Source of the DNA: Acidimicrobiia bacterium
Lineage (GTDB): Bacteria > Actinomycetota > Acidimicrobiia > Spongiisociales > ZC4RG35
Length of the DNA stretch: 64,000 nucleotides
Direction of reading: 5' to 3'
Assembly: GCA_026002975.1 (NCBI GenBank)
Contig: BPGJ01000012.1
Coordinates: forward strand, 1-64,000
Shown: piece by piece, positions 41,782 to 50,056 of the stretch
Layout of the letters: the number at the start of each line of letters is the position of its first letter
Numbering within the stretch: position 1 is the first letter of the stretch
Position numbers and translations under genes: made by a program
The notes under the pieces: model-generated
The model's input: only the letters and a program-made list of their open reading frames with translations
What the model was told of the DNA's origin: nothing
Databases searched by the model: none

Positions 41782-43061
41782 TGCCGCCGCCGCTGCCCGA
41801 TCGTTACCGACTCGAGGTTCGGCTGGGAAGGGACCACGACGTGGAGGAGTGGCTCGGCTCGGACTCGTCGCTGGATCGGCCGGTCCTGGTCCGGATCCTG
41901 GGTCCGGAGACCAGCCCGGAGAGACGCCGCGACTTCCTCGACGCCGTCCGGGCGGCCGCCGGTGTCTCCCATCCCCATCTGGTCGCGGTGTTCAACGCCG
42001 GGGAAGTCGAGGGTGGAGCGTTCTCGGTGTCGGAATGGGCCGGTGGGCTGACCCTGGCCGACCGCCTGCGGGCCGGGGAGCCCATCGACCCGATCGAGTT
42101 CCTACCCAACGCGGCGGGGCTGGCCTCGGCGTTGGCCGCCCTCCACCGGGAGGGGGTGGTCCACGGAGCGATCGACCCCGGAGCGATCTACTACTCCGTG
42201 GCGCATCCCGCCAAGTTGGGACGTTTCGGGAGGCCACGGGAGTCCCCTACCGCCTCCAACGACGTACGGTCGTTGGCCTCGGCCCTCGAGGAAGCGGTGA
42301 CCGGGGAGGCCCCCGGGGTGGCTCCACCGTCCGAGGTGGTGGACGGTCTCAGCCCTCTGGTCGACCGGGCCCTCGCTCGGGCCAGGTCGGGAGCGGTCAC
42401 CGCCGCCGGTTTCGCCGAGGAGCTGGCTTCGATTCCCTCACCCCACCCGGTCCACTCCGAACCCGCCAGCTCCTCCAGACGGGTGCTGGCCGTGGCGGTG
42501 TCGCTGGTGCTGCTCGCTCTGGGTCTCCTCGGCCTCGGGCGCCTCTTCCTGGTCGAGCCGGGCACCCCGGTTATACCGCCTCCCCTCGGGTCGGGTGTCC
42601 CCGAGGTCCCCACCACGTCCACCCCCCCACCGCGAACTGCCCTCCTCGAGACCTCGGTCACCTCCTTCGACCCCTTCGGCGACGGCAACGAACACGACGC
42701 CGACCTGCCCCGCCTACTCGACGGCGACTCGGCCACGTTCTGGTCCACCGAGACCTACCGTGATCCCCTACCCCTGCTCAAACCCGGGGTCGGTCTCCTC
42801 ATCCAGGTCGAAGCCACACCCCTCCGGGTCGAGCTCGCCGGGATCACCCCGGGGACCGACTACGTCATCGCCTGGACCGACACCGAACCCTCCGACCTGG
42901 ACTGGGAGGTGTTGGCTCGGGGCCGAACCGCGGCAGGGACGCTCACCCTCCAGCTCCCTCCCCGGTCCGGCGGCAGGTTCATCGTCTGGTTCACCGCCCT
43001 CCCCGGTAACCCCGAGTCGGGCTATTCCGCCCGGGTGGGGGAAGTACGCTTTCGGGGATGA
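41781..43061 (+). CDS. Pseudokinase with membrane helix and extracellular carbohydrate-binding-like domain (MviN C-terminal half, free-standing)
   Basis: 426 residues: a kinase-like cytoplasmic domain (about 6-230), one membrane helix (about 237-255, VLAVAVSLVLLALGLLGLG), a Pro/Thr linker, and a discoidin-like extracellular domain (LLDGDSATFWSTETYRDP, LKPGVGLLIQVE, VGEVRFRG at the end). Catalytic kinase positions are lost: the Lys of VAIK is Arg in VLVRIL, HRD is HGAIDP, and DFG is GRFG. In Mycobacterium the same three parts form the C-terminal half of MviN/MurJ, directly before sigM. Here the flippase half is missing and a DegV gene precedes. A role as an FhaA-type regulatory platform for lipid II export is inferred. 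Confidence 0.85.
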   Translation: MPPPLPDRYRLEVRLGRDHDVEEWLGSDSSLDRPVLVRILGPETSPERRRDFLDAVRAAAGVSHPHLVAVFNAGEVEGGAFSVSEWAGGLTLADRLRAGEPIDPIEFLPNAAGLASALAALHREGVVHGAIDPGAIYYSVAHPAKLGRFGRPRESPTASNDVRSLASALEEAVTGEAPGVAPPSEVVDGLSPLVDRALARARSGAVTAAGFAEELASIPSPHPVHSEPASSSRRVLAVAVSLVLLALGLLGLGRLFLVEPGTPVIPPPLGSGVPEVPTTSTPPPRTALLETSVTSFDPFGDGNEHDADLPRLLDGDSATFWSTETYRDPLPLLKPGVGLLIQVEATPLRVELAGITPGTDYVIAWTDTEPSDLDWEVLARGRTAAGTLTLQLPPRSGGRFIVWFTALPGNPESGYSARVGEVRFRG

Positions 43062-43630
43062 CCCGGCCTCTCCCCGTCTCCGAGATGGCCGACGCCGACC
43101 TGATGGGTCGGGTCGCAGCCCGGGACGGGGATGCCTTCACCGAACTGATGCGACGCCACGAGGATCTCGTGTTCCGGGTGGCGCTCAGGATGGTGAAGGA
43201 CCGGGAGGTGGCCCTCGACGTGGCCCAGGACGTGTTCACCACCCTGTGGAGGAAGGCGGGTCGTTGGCGGGGCGACTCTGCCGTCACGACCTGGCTGTAC
43301 CGGGTAACGGTCAACGCATCGATCGACACCCTCCGCCGTCTGCGTCGGCGCAGAGCCGAGCCTCTGCCAGACACCCACGACCCCGCCGACCCGAGGGGTG
43401 AAGACCCGTTCAGGATCGCCGAGTTCGACCTGGAGGAGGCCCTCTCCCGACTGCCGGTCGACTTCCGGACGGTGATCGTCCTGGCCGACGTGGAAGGACT
43501 CCCCCTCGCCGAGGTAGCCAGACTGCTCGACCTTCCGGTCGGAACGGTCAAGTCCCGCTTGTTTCGAGCCAGGCGTCTGCTTCAGCCCGTGCTCGGGAAC
43601 CCCCCGCCGTCGTCGACCCGTCCAACCTGA
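43058..43630 (+). CDS. sigM: ECF sigma factor, SigM-like
   Basis: 190 residues. Sigma-2 domain (DAFTELMRRHEDLVFRVALRMVKDREVALDVAQDVFTTLWRKAGRW) and sigma-4 domain (LSRLPVDFRTVIVLADVEGLPLAEVARLLDLPVGTVKSRLFRARRLLQP). Synteny with mycobacterial sigM (between mviN and trxB) supports the name. ATG overlaps the pseudokinase stop by 4 bases. The anti-sigma gene follows after one base. Confidence 0.93.
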   Translation: MTRPLPVSEMADADLMGRVAARDGDAFTELMRRHEDLVFRVALRMVKDREVALDVAQDVFTTLWRKAGRWRGDSAVTTWLYRVTVNASIDTLRRLRRRRAEPLPDTHDPADPRGEDPFRIAEFDLEEALSRLPVDFRTVIVLADVEGLPLAEVARLLDLPVGTVKSRLFRARRLLQPVLGNPPPSSTRPT

Positions 43631-43631
43631 G

Positions 43632-44309
43632 ATGCACGACCACGACCTCGACCTGATCGCCGCCTATGCCGAAGGTGACCTCCCTCCCGCCGAGGCGGCC
43701 CACGCCGCCCAGCTGGTGGAGCGTTGCGAGGAATGTCGACTCGAGTTCGCCACCCAACAGCAGGTCCGTCGGCTCCTCGCTCGCGTTCCTCCCGTCACAC
43801 TCGACCCCGATGAGCGCAGAGTATTGAGGACCCGGGTGCACGAAGCCACCCGGTCTCGACGGTCCCTCCGCTGGGCGGCGGTGGTGCCTGCCGCGGCAGT
43901 GGCAGTGTTCGCTCTGGTCGGCTTGGGGTCCCTGCTCTCCAAGTCTCAGGGGGGCGAAGCCGAGGACACCGCGGCACCGGTCGCGGAGGTGGCCCCCGCG
44001 GCAGAGGAGTCCTTCCGGACGGCCGGCGCCGAACACGTCTTCGAGACCGTGGATCTGGGCGAGGTCACCGCCGATGAGCTCGTCGAGGCCCTCCAAGCCG
44101 ACTCCTCGACCCTCCTGGCCCAGTCCTCTCCCACCGCCGCCGAAATCCCCTGCTCCCAGCATCTGGAAGGTGCCGCGCTGGTGGTGTTCGCCACCGTCGA
44201 CGGCGAGCCCCTGGTGGTGTTCGTGGATCACCCCGGACCGGATCCCGGATTCCGGGCTTACACGGTCGAAGGCTGCCGACCCACCCGGGTAAGCTCGGCC
44301 CCCGGATGA
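43632..44309 (+). CDS. Anti-sigma factor with zinc-binding N-terminus and one membrane helix
   Basis: 225 residues. The cytoplasmic ZAS-type motif is AAHAAQLVERCEECRLEF (His..CxxC) at about 24-40, which holds the cognate ECF sigma. A membrane helix spans about 78-98 (WAAVVPAAAVAVFALVGLG) and an extracytoplasmic sensor domain follows, with a Cys pair (PCSQHLEGAALVVFATVDGE and VEGCRPT) that could report redox state. Equivalent to mycobacterial RsmA next to SigM. Its stop overlaps the next gene by 4 bases. Confidence 0.88.
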   Translation: MHDHDLDLIAAYAEGDLPPAEAAHAAQLVERCEECRLEFATQQQVRRLLARVPPVTLDPDERRVLRTRVHEATRSRRSLRWAAVVPAAAVAVFALVGLGSLLSKSQGGEAEDTAAPVAEVAPAAEESFRTAGAEHVFETVDLGEVTADELVEALQADSSTLLAQSSPTAAEIPCSQHLEGAALVVFATVDGEPLVVFVDHPGPDPGFRAYTVEGCRPTRVSSAPG

Positions 44310-44572
44310 AGGACTACGCCTCCCGATTCGCCGACCTGCTGGAAGAAGTCGTATCCCGGATACGCCAGGTGACCGTGCTACCCGCCGAGAAGGCGATCCG
44401 GGTCGTCACCTTCGCCATGCCCGCACTGGTGCTGGCCGTCCTCGCGGTGGTGTTCCTCTTCCTCACCGTCCACGCGGCGCTGGCGATCCCGCTGGGCGAG
44501 GCAGCCGCCTACGGCATCGTCGGGGGAGTATTCCTCGTCGCCGGTGTGTTGGTGTGGAGGAAGCGAACGTGA
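44306..44572 (+). CDS. Small membrane protein (88 aa)
   Basis: Two membrane segments at about 38-57 ([20 protein letters not shown]) and 67-84 ([18 protein letters not shown]) after an amphipathic N-terminus ([20 protein letters not shown]), with a basic end RKRT. It is translationally coupled to the anti-sigma gene and lies 7 bases before trxB. It resembles phage-holin-superfamily or DUF1469-type small membrane proteins; function unknown. Confidence 0.75.
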   Translation: MKDYASRFADLLEEVVSRIRQVTVLPAEKAIRVVTFAMPALVLAVLAVVFLFLTVHAALAIPLGEAAAYGIVGGVFLVAGVLVWRKRT

Positions 44573-44579
44573 GGATTCA

Positions 44580-45500
44580 ATGACGGAACGGCTGATCATC
44601 ATCGGAAGCGGCCCCGCCGGCTACACCGCGGCGCTCTACGCTGCCCGGGCTGAGCTCGAACCCCTGGTCTTCGAGGGCAGCCAGGCCGGCGGTCAGCTCA
44701 TGATCACCACCGACGTAGAGAACTACCCGGGTTTCCCCGACGGGATCCTCGGTCCCGAGCTCATGGATCGCTTCCGCAAGCAAGCCGAGCGCTTCGGTTC
44801 CCGCCTGGTCACCGCCGACGTCACCGCGGTCGATCTGGCGGTTCGACCGTTCCGGGTCGAGGTGGGAGGCGACACCTACACCGCCCATGCCGTCATCGTC
44901 GCCACCGGTGCTTCGGCCAAGTGGCTGGGCGTCCCCGGCGAGGAGCGGCTGACCGGCCGGGGAGTGTCGGCCTGTGCCACCTGCGACGGCTTCTTCTTCC
45001 GGGACAAGGAGCTGATCGTGGTGGGTGGGGGCGACACAGCCATGGAGGAGGCCCTGTTCCTCACCAAGTTCGCCCGGAAGGTGACCATCGTGCACCGCAG
45101 GGACGCCCTCAGGGCGTCGGCGATCATGGCCAAGCGGGCCCTGGAGCATCCCAAGATCGAGGTCATGTGGAACACCGTGGTCACCGAGATCCTCGGAGAC
45201 GAAGCCGTGACCGGGGTCGTCCTCCAGGACACGGTCACCGGCGAGAGCCGACAGATCCCGATCGACGGTGTGTTCGTGGCCATCGGCCACCGACCCAACA
45301 CCGACATCTTCGTCGGGCAACTCGAGATGGACGACCGGGGCTACATCCTCACCCGGGACCGGTCGACCCGCACCTCGGTGGACGGGGTCTTCGCGGCCGG
45401 GGACGTGGCAGACCCGGTGTACCGTCAGGCGGTGACCGCAGCGGGCACAGGTTGCCAAGCCGCGATAGACGCCGAGCACTATCTCGCCTCGCTGGAATGA
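44580..45500 (+). CDS. trxB: Thioredoxin-disulfide reductase
   Basis: 306 residues, NADPH- and FAD-dependent reductase of thioredoxin. FAD site [20 protein letters not shown], redox centre ACATCDG (CxxC), NADPH site [15 protein letters not shown], and the C-terminal [15 protein letters not shown] at 44580 has GAGGA upstream. Follows the sigM cluster as in mycobacteria, which suggests that the sigma factor may control thiol homeostasis. Confidence 0.97.
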   Translation: MTERLIIIGSGPAGYTAALYAARAELEPLVFEGSQAGGQLMITTDVENYPGFPDGILGPELMDRFRKQAERFGSRLVTADVTAVDLAVRPFRVEVGGDTYTAHAVIVATGASAKWLGVPGEERLTGRGVSACATCDGFFFRDKELIVVGGGDTAMEEALFLTKFARKVTIVHRRDALRASAIMAKRALEHPKIEVMWNTVVTEILGDEAVTGVVLQDTVTGESRQIPIDGVFVAIGHRPNTDIFVGQLEMDDRGYILTRDRSTRTSVDGVFAAGDVADPVYRQAVTAAGTGCQAAIDAEHYLASLE

Positions 45501-45551
45501 TCCGGCGCCCCCGAGACGTTGCAAGGTACCCGATCCCAAGGAGATAGAACG

Positions 45552-45878
45552 ATGGGAGCCAACACCGTAACCCTCACCGACGCCAACTTCCAGGACAGCA
45601 TCGCGGGAGACCGCCCCGTCCTGGTCGACTTCTGGGCCGAATGGTGCGGTCCCTGCCGCATGATCGCCCCGGTCCTGGAGGAGATCGCGGCCGAGCACGG
45701 CGACAAGCTGACGGTGGCCAAACTCAACATCGACGAGAACCCGCAAACCCCGCAGAGCTTCGACATCATGAGCATCCCCACCCTGATCGTCTTCCAGAAC
45801 GGGGTCGAGAAGAAGCGCATCATCGGAGCCCGCCCCAAGCACTCCCTCCTCCAGGAGCTGTCCGAGTTCATCGGCTGA
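45552..45878 (+). CDS. trxA: Thioredoxin
   Basis: 108 residues with DFWAEWCGPCRMIAPVLEEIA (active-site WCGPC), NIDENPQTPQSFDIMSIPTLIVFQNG (cis-Pro loop) and the usual C-terminus. ATG at 45552 follows AAGGAG. A strong terminator comes 18 bases after the stop, ending the sigM-trxBA unit. Confidence 0.98.
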   Translation: MGANTVTLTDANFQDSIAGDRPVLVDFWAEWCGPCRMIAPVLEEIAAEHGDKLTVAKLNIDENPQTPQSFDIMSIPTLIVFQNGVEKKRIIGARPKHSLLQELSEFIG

Positions 45879-45895
45879 ACCCCACCCCGACCCGC

Positions 45896-45928
45896 AGACC
45901 GACCCCCCCTTGGTTGGGGGGTCGGTCT
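45896..45928 (+). terminator. Rho-independent terminator after trxA
   Basis: A 13-bp stem AGACCGACCCCCC / GGGGGGTCGGTCT with a short TTGGTT-type loop and one unpaired C, followed by GTGTTTGTG. It sits directly after trxA. Confidence 0.88.
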
Positions 45929-45952
45929 GTGTTTGTGCGACCATGAGTGGAT

Positions 45953-46945
45953 ATGCGTCTATACCGTCTGGGCGACGAGGGTCCGGCCGTCCAAGACATC
46001 CAAGACCGGCTGTTGGCCCTGGGCCTCACCTGCGGTGACGATCCTCCCGGCGTGTTCGGTGAAGGGACCAAGGAGGCAGTGGTCTCCTTCCAGAGCAGCC
46101 GGGGACTCGATCCGGATGGCATCGTCGGACCGGACACCTGGCGGGCCCTGTACGAGGCCGGCTACCGCCTGGGCGACCGCCTCCTCTTCCTTCGCCGCCC
46201 CATGATGCGAGGCGAAGACGTCGCCGAGCTGCAGACCCGTCTGAACAACCTGGGGTTCGACGCGGGAAAGCCCGATGGGATCTTCGGTCCCGACACCGAG
46301 AGAGCGGTCATCGAGTTCCAGCACAATCGTGGCCTCACCGAGGACGGTGTCGTGGGACCCGAGGTGGTCACCGAGCTGCGTCTGGTCACCCGGGGTCCTC
46401 TACGTCGGGGCCGCGAGGCGGTCCGGGAGCTGGAGTGGCTGCGTAGTTTGCCTACCACCTTGGTGGGAGCCAAGGTGGCCTTCGACGCGGCCGCCCGAAC
46501 GACCGAGGAAGCCGCCCGTTGCTGGGCCGCCGCGGTGACCGCGGCGGTCGAGTTGCAGAACCGGGGCGGCCTGCCTCTCCTCTCCCGGAGCATGGACGAA
46601 GCCCTGCCCGAGCGGGTCCGGGCCCGGAGGGCCAACCGGGCGGCGGCCGAACTGATCGTGTCGTTCCAGCACGGCGACGACGCCGTCCTCTACTTCGCCA
46701 CCCCGACCACCCGGAGCGAGGCTGGTTACCACCTGGCCGTCCACGTCCACCAGACCCTGGGCGGTGACTTGAGCGGCCGGGCCACGCCGATACTCAGAGA
46801 GACCAGAGCTCCGGCCGTGGTGGTCGTGCGGGAAGACATGGGAGCGGCGGTGGGTGCCCGCGTGGTGGAAGCCCTCGAGGCGTTCTTTCGGGATCCCGGA
46901 CTACGGTCACCAGCCGCTCGAGATCACACGACTACGCACTTGTAA
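45953..46945 (+). CDS. cwlM: CwlM-like protein: two peptidoglycan-binding domains plus a degenerate amidase_3 domain
   Basis: 330 residues. Two PG_binding_1 repeats (about 3-70: GDEGPAVQDIQDRLLALGL and GIVGPDTWRALYEAG; about 80-145: MRGEDVAELQTRLNNLGF and GVVGPEVVTELR) precede an amidase_3-like fold. The zinc ligands of active amidases are not seen: the expected HG motif is VAFDAAART, and SLHAN is IVSFQHGDD. In Mycobacterium, CwlM at this locus is cytoplasmic and activates MurA when phosphorylated by PknB. The lack of a signal peptide here agrees with a regulatory role. An in-frame GTG at 45947 is an alternative start. Confidence 0.88.
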   Translation: MRLYRLGDEGPAVQDIQDRLLALGLTCGDDPPGVFGEGTKEAVVSFQSSRGLDPDGIVGPDTWRALYEAGYRLGDRLLFLRRPMMRGEDVAELQTRLNNLGFDAGKPDGIFGPDTERAVIEFQHNRGLTEDGVVGPEVVTELRLVTRGPLRRGREAVRELEWLRSLPTTLVGAKVAFDAAARTTEEAARCWAAAVTAAVELQNRGGLPLLSRSMDEALPERVRARRANRAAAELIVSFQHGDDAVLYFATPTTRSEAGYHLAVHVHQTLGGDLSGRATPILRETRAPAVVVVREDMGAAVGARVVEALEAFFRDPGLRSPAARDHTTTHL

Positions 46946-46975
46946 TTACACACAGAGTATTCCCCAGGCTGTGGA

Positions 46976-47824
46976 TCACTCAGCGAAGAAGCGCCGGTAG
47001 ATCCTCTCCAGGTCGTCGAGAGAACCGAAGCTGATCTCCACCTTCCCCTTCCGGTTGCGGTAGTCGATCCTCACCCTGGTGCCGAGTCGGTCACTGAGGC
47101 GCTGCTCGAGTTCGATGATCTCCACGGGCCGGACTTCCTTCACCTTGGCACGTGGAGGAGCCACCTTCCCCTTGCGGGCCCGAACCGCCTCCTCCACCTG
47201 CCGCACCGACCACCCCTCGGCCACCGCTCTCCGCGCGACGTGCTCCGCGTACCGGTGGTCGTCCAGGCCGAGCAACGCCTTGGCGTGGCCCGCCGACAGT
47301 TCTCCCCGGTCGACCATCCCTTGGATGACCGCCGGCAGCTGGAGGAGCCGCAGGGTGTTGGTTATCGACGACCGGGATTTACCCACCCGGGCACCGATCT
47401 CCTCGTGGGTCATCCCGAAGTCATCCAGGAGCTGCCGATAGGCCGCAGCCTCCTCGAGGGGCGACAGGTCCTCCCGCTGCAGATTCTCCACCAGTGCTTC
47501 GGTCAGGGCGGCCCGATCGTCTCCGCTCCTCACCAGCGCGGGAATCTCGGCCAGACCGGCCCGCCGGGCGGCCCTCCATCGTCTCTCCCCGGCGACCAGC
47601 ACATAGCCGCCGTCTTCGGCCTCCTTGACCACCACCGGCTGGAGCAGGCCGATCTCGGCGATCGATTCGGCCAGGGCCGCGATCGACTCTTCGTCGAAGC
47701 GGGAGCGAGGCTGGTGGGGGTTGGGTCGGATTCGGTCGACGGGGATCTGGAGCAGAGCCGAGCCCGACCCGGTGGGGATCAGCGCCTCCAGACCTCGACC
47801 CAGACCACCTCGTCGACCGCTCAT
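46976..47824 (-). CDS. parB: Chromosome-partitioning protein ParB
   Basis: 282 residues. N-terminal CTPase/ParB domain (IPVDRIRPNPHQPRSRFDEESI, VLVAGERRWRAARRAGL, ALVENLQREDLSPLEEA), central HTH (MTHEEIGARVGKSRSSITNTLRLLQLP, LSAGHAKALLGL) and C-terminal dimerisation domain (VRIDYRNRKGKVEISFGSLDDLERI). Binds parS and loads condensin near oriC. Start overlaps parA by 4 bases. Confidence 0.97.
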   Translation of the reverse strand: MSGRRGGLGRGLEALIPTGSGSALLQIPVDRIRPNPHQPRSRFDEESIAALAESIAEIGLLQPVVVKEAEDGGYVLVAGERRWRAARRAGLAEIPALVRSGDDRAALTEALVENLQREDLSPLEEAAAYRQLLDDFGMTHEEIGARVGKSRSSITNTLRLLQLPAVIQGMVDRGELSAGHAKALLGLDDHRYAEHVARRAVAEGWSVRQVEEAVRARKGKVAPPRAKVKEVRPVEIIELEQRLSDRLGTRVRIDYRNRKGKVEISFGSLDDLERIYRRFFAE

Positions 47825-48615
47825 CCGGCGTCCTCCCGGCCGTGACGCTGCCGGAACTCCCGAGCCAGCTGCCGGTAGGCGATCGCTCCCCGGCTCATCG
47901 GATCGAAGGTCTCGATCGGCTCACCGAAGGAAGGAGCCTCCGAGAGCCTCACCGAGCGGGGGATGATGGTCCGGTAGGTGTCGTCCCCGAAATAGCCCCG
48001 GACCTGATCGGCCACCTCCTTGGCGAGCCGGGTGCGGGCGTCGTACATGGTGAGTATCACACCCCCGATCCTCAAGCCGGGGTTGAGGTTCGCTTTGACC
48101 ATGTCTACGTTCCTCAGCAACTGGGACAAACCCTCCAAGGCGTAGTACTCACACTGAATGGGGATCACCACTTCGTCGGCGGCGGCCAACCCGTTCACGG
48201 TGAGGAGTCCCAACGACGGTGGGCAGTCCACCATGACGAAGTCGAAGTCGTCCCGAACCGCTTCCAGGGAGTTTCGCAGCCTGAGCTCCCGACTGAACAC
48301 CGAGACCAACTCGATCTCCGCTCCTGCCAGATCGATCGTCGCGGGGACCATGTACAGGTCCCTCACGCTGGTGGGCTCGATCGCATCGTCCATCGGTATC
48401 TGCTTCAACAGAACGTCGTATATCGACTGAGAGATCCGGGACCGATCGATGCCCAACCCCGATGTGGCGTTCCCCTGGGGATCGAGGTCTATCAACAGCA
48501 CCCTCTCCCCCTGGAGGGCGAGGCCAGCCGCCAGGTTGATGGCTGTGGTGGACTTCCCCACCCCTCCCTTCTGGTTTGCGATGGTAACGACGGTGGAACG
48601 GCGGGGCTCGGTCAC
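47821..48615 (-). CDS. parA: Chromosome-partitioning ATPase ParA/Soj
   Basis: 264 residues from GTG at 48615, which overlaps the rsmG stop as GTGA. Deviant Walker A TIANQKGGVGKSTTAINLAAG, DLDPQGNATSGLGID, and FVMVDCPPSLGLLTVNGLAAADEV are typical. It moves ParB-bound origins apart by its ATP-dependent DNA-binding cycle. Confidence 0.97.
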   Translation of the reverse strand: MTEPRRSTVVTIANQKGGVGKSTTAINLAAGLALQGERVLLIDLDPQGNATSGLGIDRSRISQSIYDVLLKQIPMDDAIEPTSVRDLYMVPATIDLAGAEIELVSVFSRELRLRNSLEAVRDDFDFVMVDCPPSLGLLTVNGLAAADEVVIPIQCEYYALEGLSQLLRNVDMVKANLNPGLRIGGVILTMYDARTRLAKEVADQVRGYFGDDTYRTIIPRSVRLSEAPSFGEPIETFDPMSRGAIAYRQLAREFRQRHGREDAG

Positions 48616-49223
48616 GCCGCCATGATAAGGAGCCACGTAGGCGGGTCAAGCATCCCCACCTCGAGGGTGCGATAGCCCTCCACCGCCCGAGTCCTTCGGC
48701 TCGAGCCCGCCACTACCGCACGGCCGCCAGGCTCTATCCAGCCATGGAGATGATCCAGGAGGCGTTCGGGTGGCATCACGGCCCTGGCCACCACTCCCGG
48801 GAACCGCCGAACCGGCTTCTCCACCTCCCCTTGAACCACCTCGGCGTTGGGCAGGTCCAGCACCCGAATCGCTCTGCGGGCCAAACTCACCCGTCGGGAC
48901 GACCTGTCCACCAGCGTGAGCCCGCTCTCGGGGAAGGCTACGGCCAACACCAAGCCCGGAAGACCCACCCCGCAACCCAGGTCCGCCACCTCCCTGGGAA
49001 ATCGATCGAACCCGACCGCCATCGCGAGACTGTCGACGATGTGTCGCTGCAGGATCCGCCCGCCCTCCGCCGGACCCAGACCCCCTGCAGGGATGGCTTC
49101 TGCTTCCAGCCACTCCGCCAGGCGGAGCAGCCGGTCGATCTGGTGGGGGCTCAGATCGAACCCGAGACGAGCTGCCGAGGCCTCGAGTTCAGCATGAGGT
49201 TCCACGTGGAACCTCCTGGTCAT
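48612..49223 (-). CDS. rsmG: 16S rRNA (guanine-N7) methyltransferase RsmG (GidB)
   Basis: 203 residues. SAM-binding core VADLGCGVGLPGLVLAVAFP, LVDRSSRRVSLARRAIRVL and VVQGEVEK; loss of RsmG in other bacteria causes low-level streptomycin resistance. The N-terminal codons FHVEP are produced by a perfect parS-like palindrome in the DNA, a common situation in gidB genes. Overlaps jag by 4 bases. Confidence 0.95.
   Translation of the reverse strand: MTRRFHVEPHAELEASAARLGFDLSPHQIDRLLRLAEWLEAEAIPAGGLGPAEGGRILQRHIVDSLAMAVGFDRFPREVADLGCGVGLPGLVLAVAFPESGLTLVDRSSRRVSLARRAIRVLDLPNAEVVQGEVEKPVRRFPGVVARAVMPPERLLDHLHGWIEPGGRAVVAGSSRRTRAVEGYRTLEVGMLDPPTWLLIMAA
49196..49215. promoter_or_regulatory. Predicted parS centromere site
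   Basis: A perfect 20-base palindrome centred on CACGTG: GAGGTTCCACGTGGAACCTC. The core GTTCCACGTGGAAC differs from the consensus TGTTTCACGTGAAACA by one symmetrical position. It lies inside rsmG, 580 bases upstream of parA and about 3 kb from oriC. Confidence 0.8.
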
Positions 49224-50053
49224 TCCTCCTCGGCCGCGGCCGAATCCTCCGAGTCCTCCTCCACCTTGGCGATGACCACGTAGCGCTGCGGGGCCTCGCC
49301 CTCCGAGTAGGAGCGCACCCCTTCCCGAGCAGCCACCGCGTCGTGGATCACCTTGCGATCGGCTGCACTCATCGGCTCCAGCATGATCTCGCCGCCCTCC
49401 TCGAGAACCTGGTCGATGAGCTGATTGGCGTAGATGGTGAGGGCCTGCCGACGCCGCTCCGCGTAGCCCGCGATGTCGAGGCGAACGCGAGGTGCGGTTT
49501 GCGTCCTCCGCTGAAGCACCGTCTTGGTCAGTTCGTGGATCGCCTCGATTACCGATCCCCGAGGGCCGACCATCGCCTCCGTCTGGGGGCCGATCACGTC
49601 CACCACGATCACATCGTCTTCCAACCTGGTCTTCACTTCGCCCTCGAGCCCGAAGGCATCCACCAGGCCCCGGAGAAACTCCTCGACTACCCGCGTCTGC
49701 TCCTCGATGGTGACTTCCCGTTCCTCCACGGTGGCCGCCTCCTTCTCCTTGGGCTCCGACCTCGCGGGCCTCGCCCCGTTGCGTTCACGTCGCGGCTTCC
49801 TGTTCTCCCGGCCTCGCCCCCGCTGGGTGGCCGCGTGCTCACCCTTGCCCTTGCGCCGGCGGCGCCGGCGCTTCCGCGCCGGCTTCGGCTTTACCCGGAC
49901 GATCGCGTCCTTTCCCCCCAAACCCAAGAACCCCCGCTCCGGCTGCTGGATCACTTCGATCTCGAGCCTGTCACGATCGTCGATACCCAGCTCGCGCATG
50001 GCGGCCTCGACTGCAACGTCGATCGTCTTACCTCGGACCTCTACCCACTGCAC
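49220..50053 (-). CDS. jag: RNA-binding protein KhpB/Jag
   Basis: 277 residues. Jag_N domain at about 1-52 (VEVRGKTIDVAVEAAMRELGI, ERGFLGLGGKDAIVRV), a long basic linker (about 56-100, rich in Arg/Lys), a KH domain (about 125-200, VDVIGPQTEAMVGPRGSVIEAIHEL) and an R3H domain (LEPMSAADRKVIHDAVAAREGVRSYSEGE). It ends in a very acidic tail. GTG start at 50053 has AGGAGGAG upstream. The family binds RNA together with KhpA and affects cell elongation and division. Confidence 0.93.
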   Translation of the reverse strand: MQWVEVRGKTIDVAVEAAMRELGIDDRDRLEIEVIQQPERGFLGLGGKDAIVRVKPKPARKRRRRRRKGKGEHAATQRGRGRENRKPRRERNGARPARSEPKEKEAATVEEREVTIEEQTRVVEEFLRGLVDAFGLEGEVKTRLEDDVIVVDVIGPQTEAMVGPRGSVIEAIHELTKTVLQRRTQTAPRVRLDIAGYAERRRQALTIYANQLIDQVLEEGGEIMLEPMSAADRKVIHDAVAAREGVRSYSEGEAPQRYVVIAKVEEDSEDSAAAEEE

Positions 50054-50056
50054 CTG

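Noticed and set aside
46970..46978. DnaA box at the parB end
   Set aside because: TGTGGATCA is a single weak match at a convergent gene junction, outside the likely origin.
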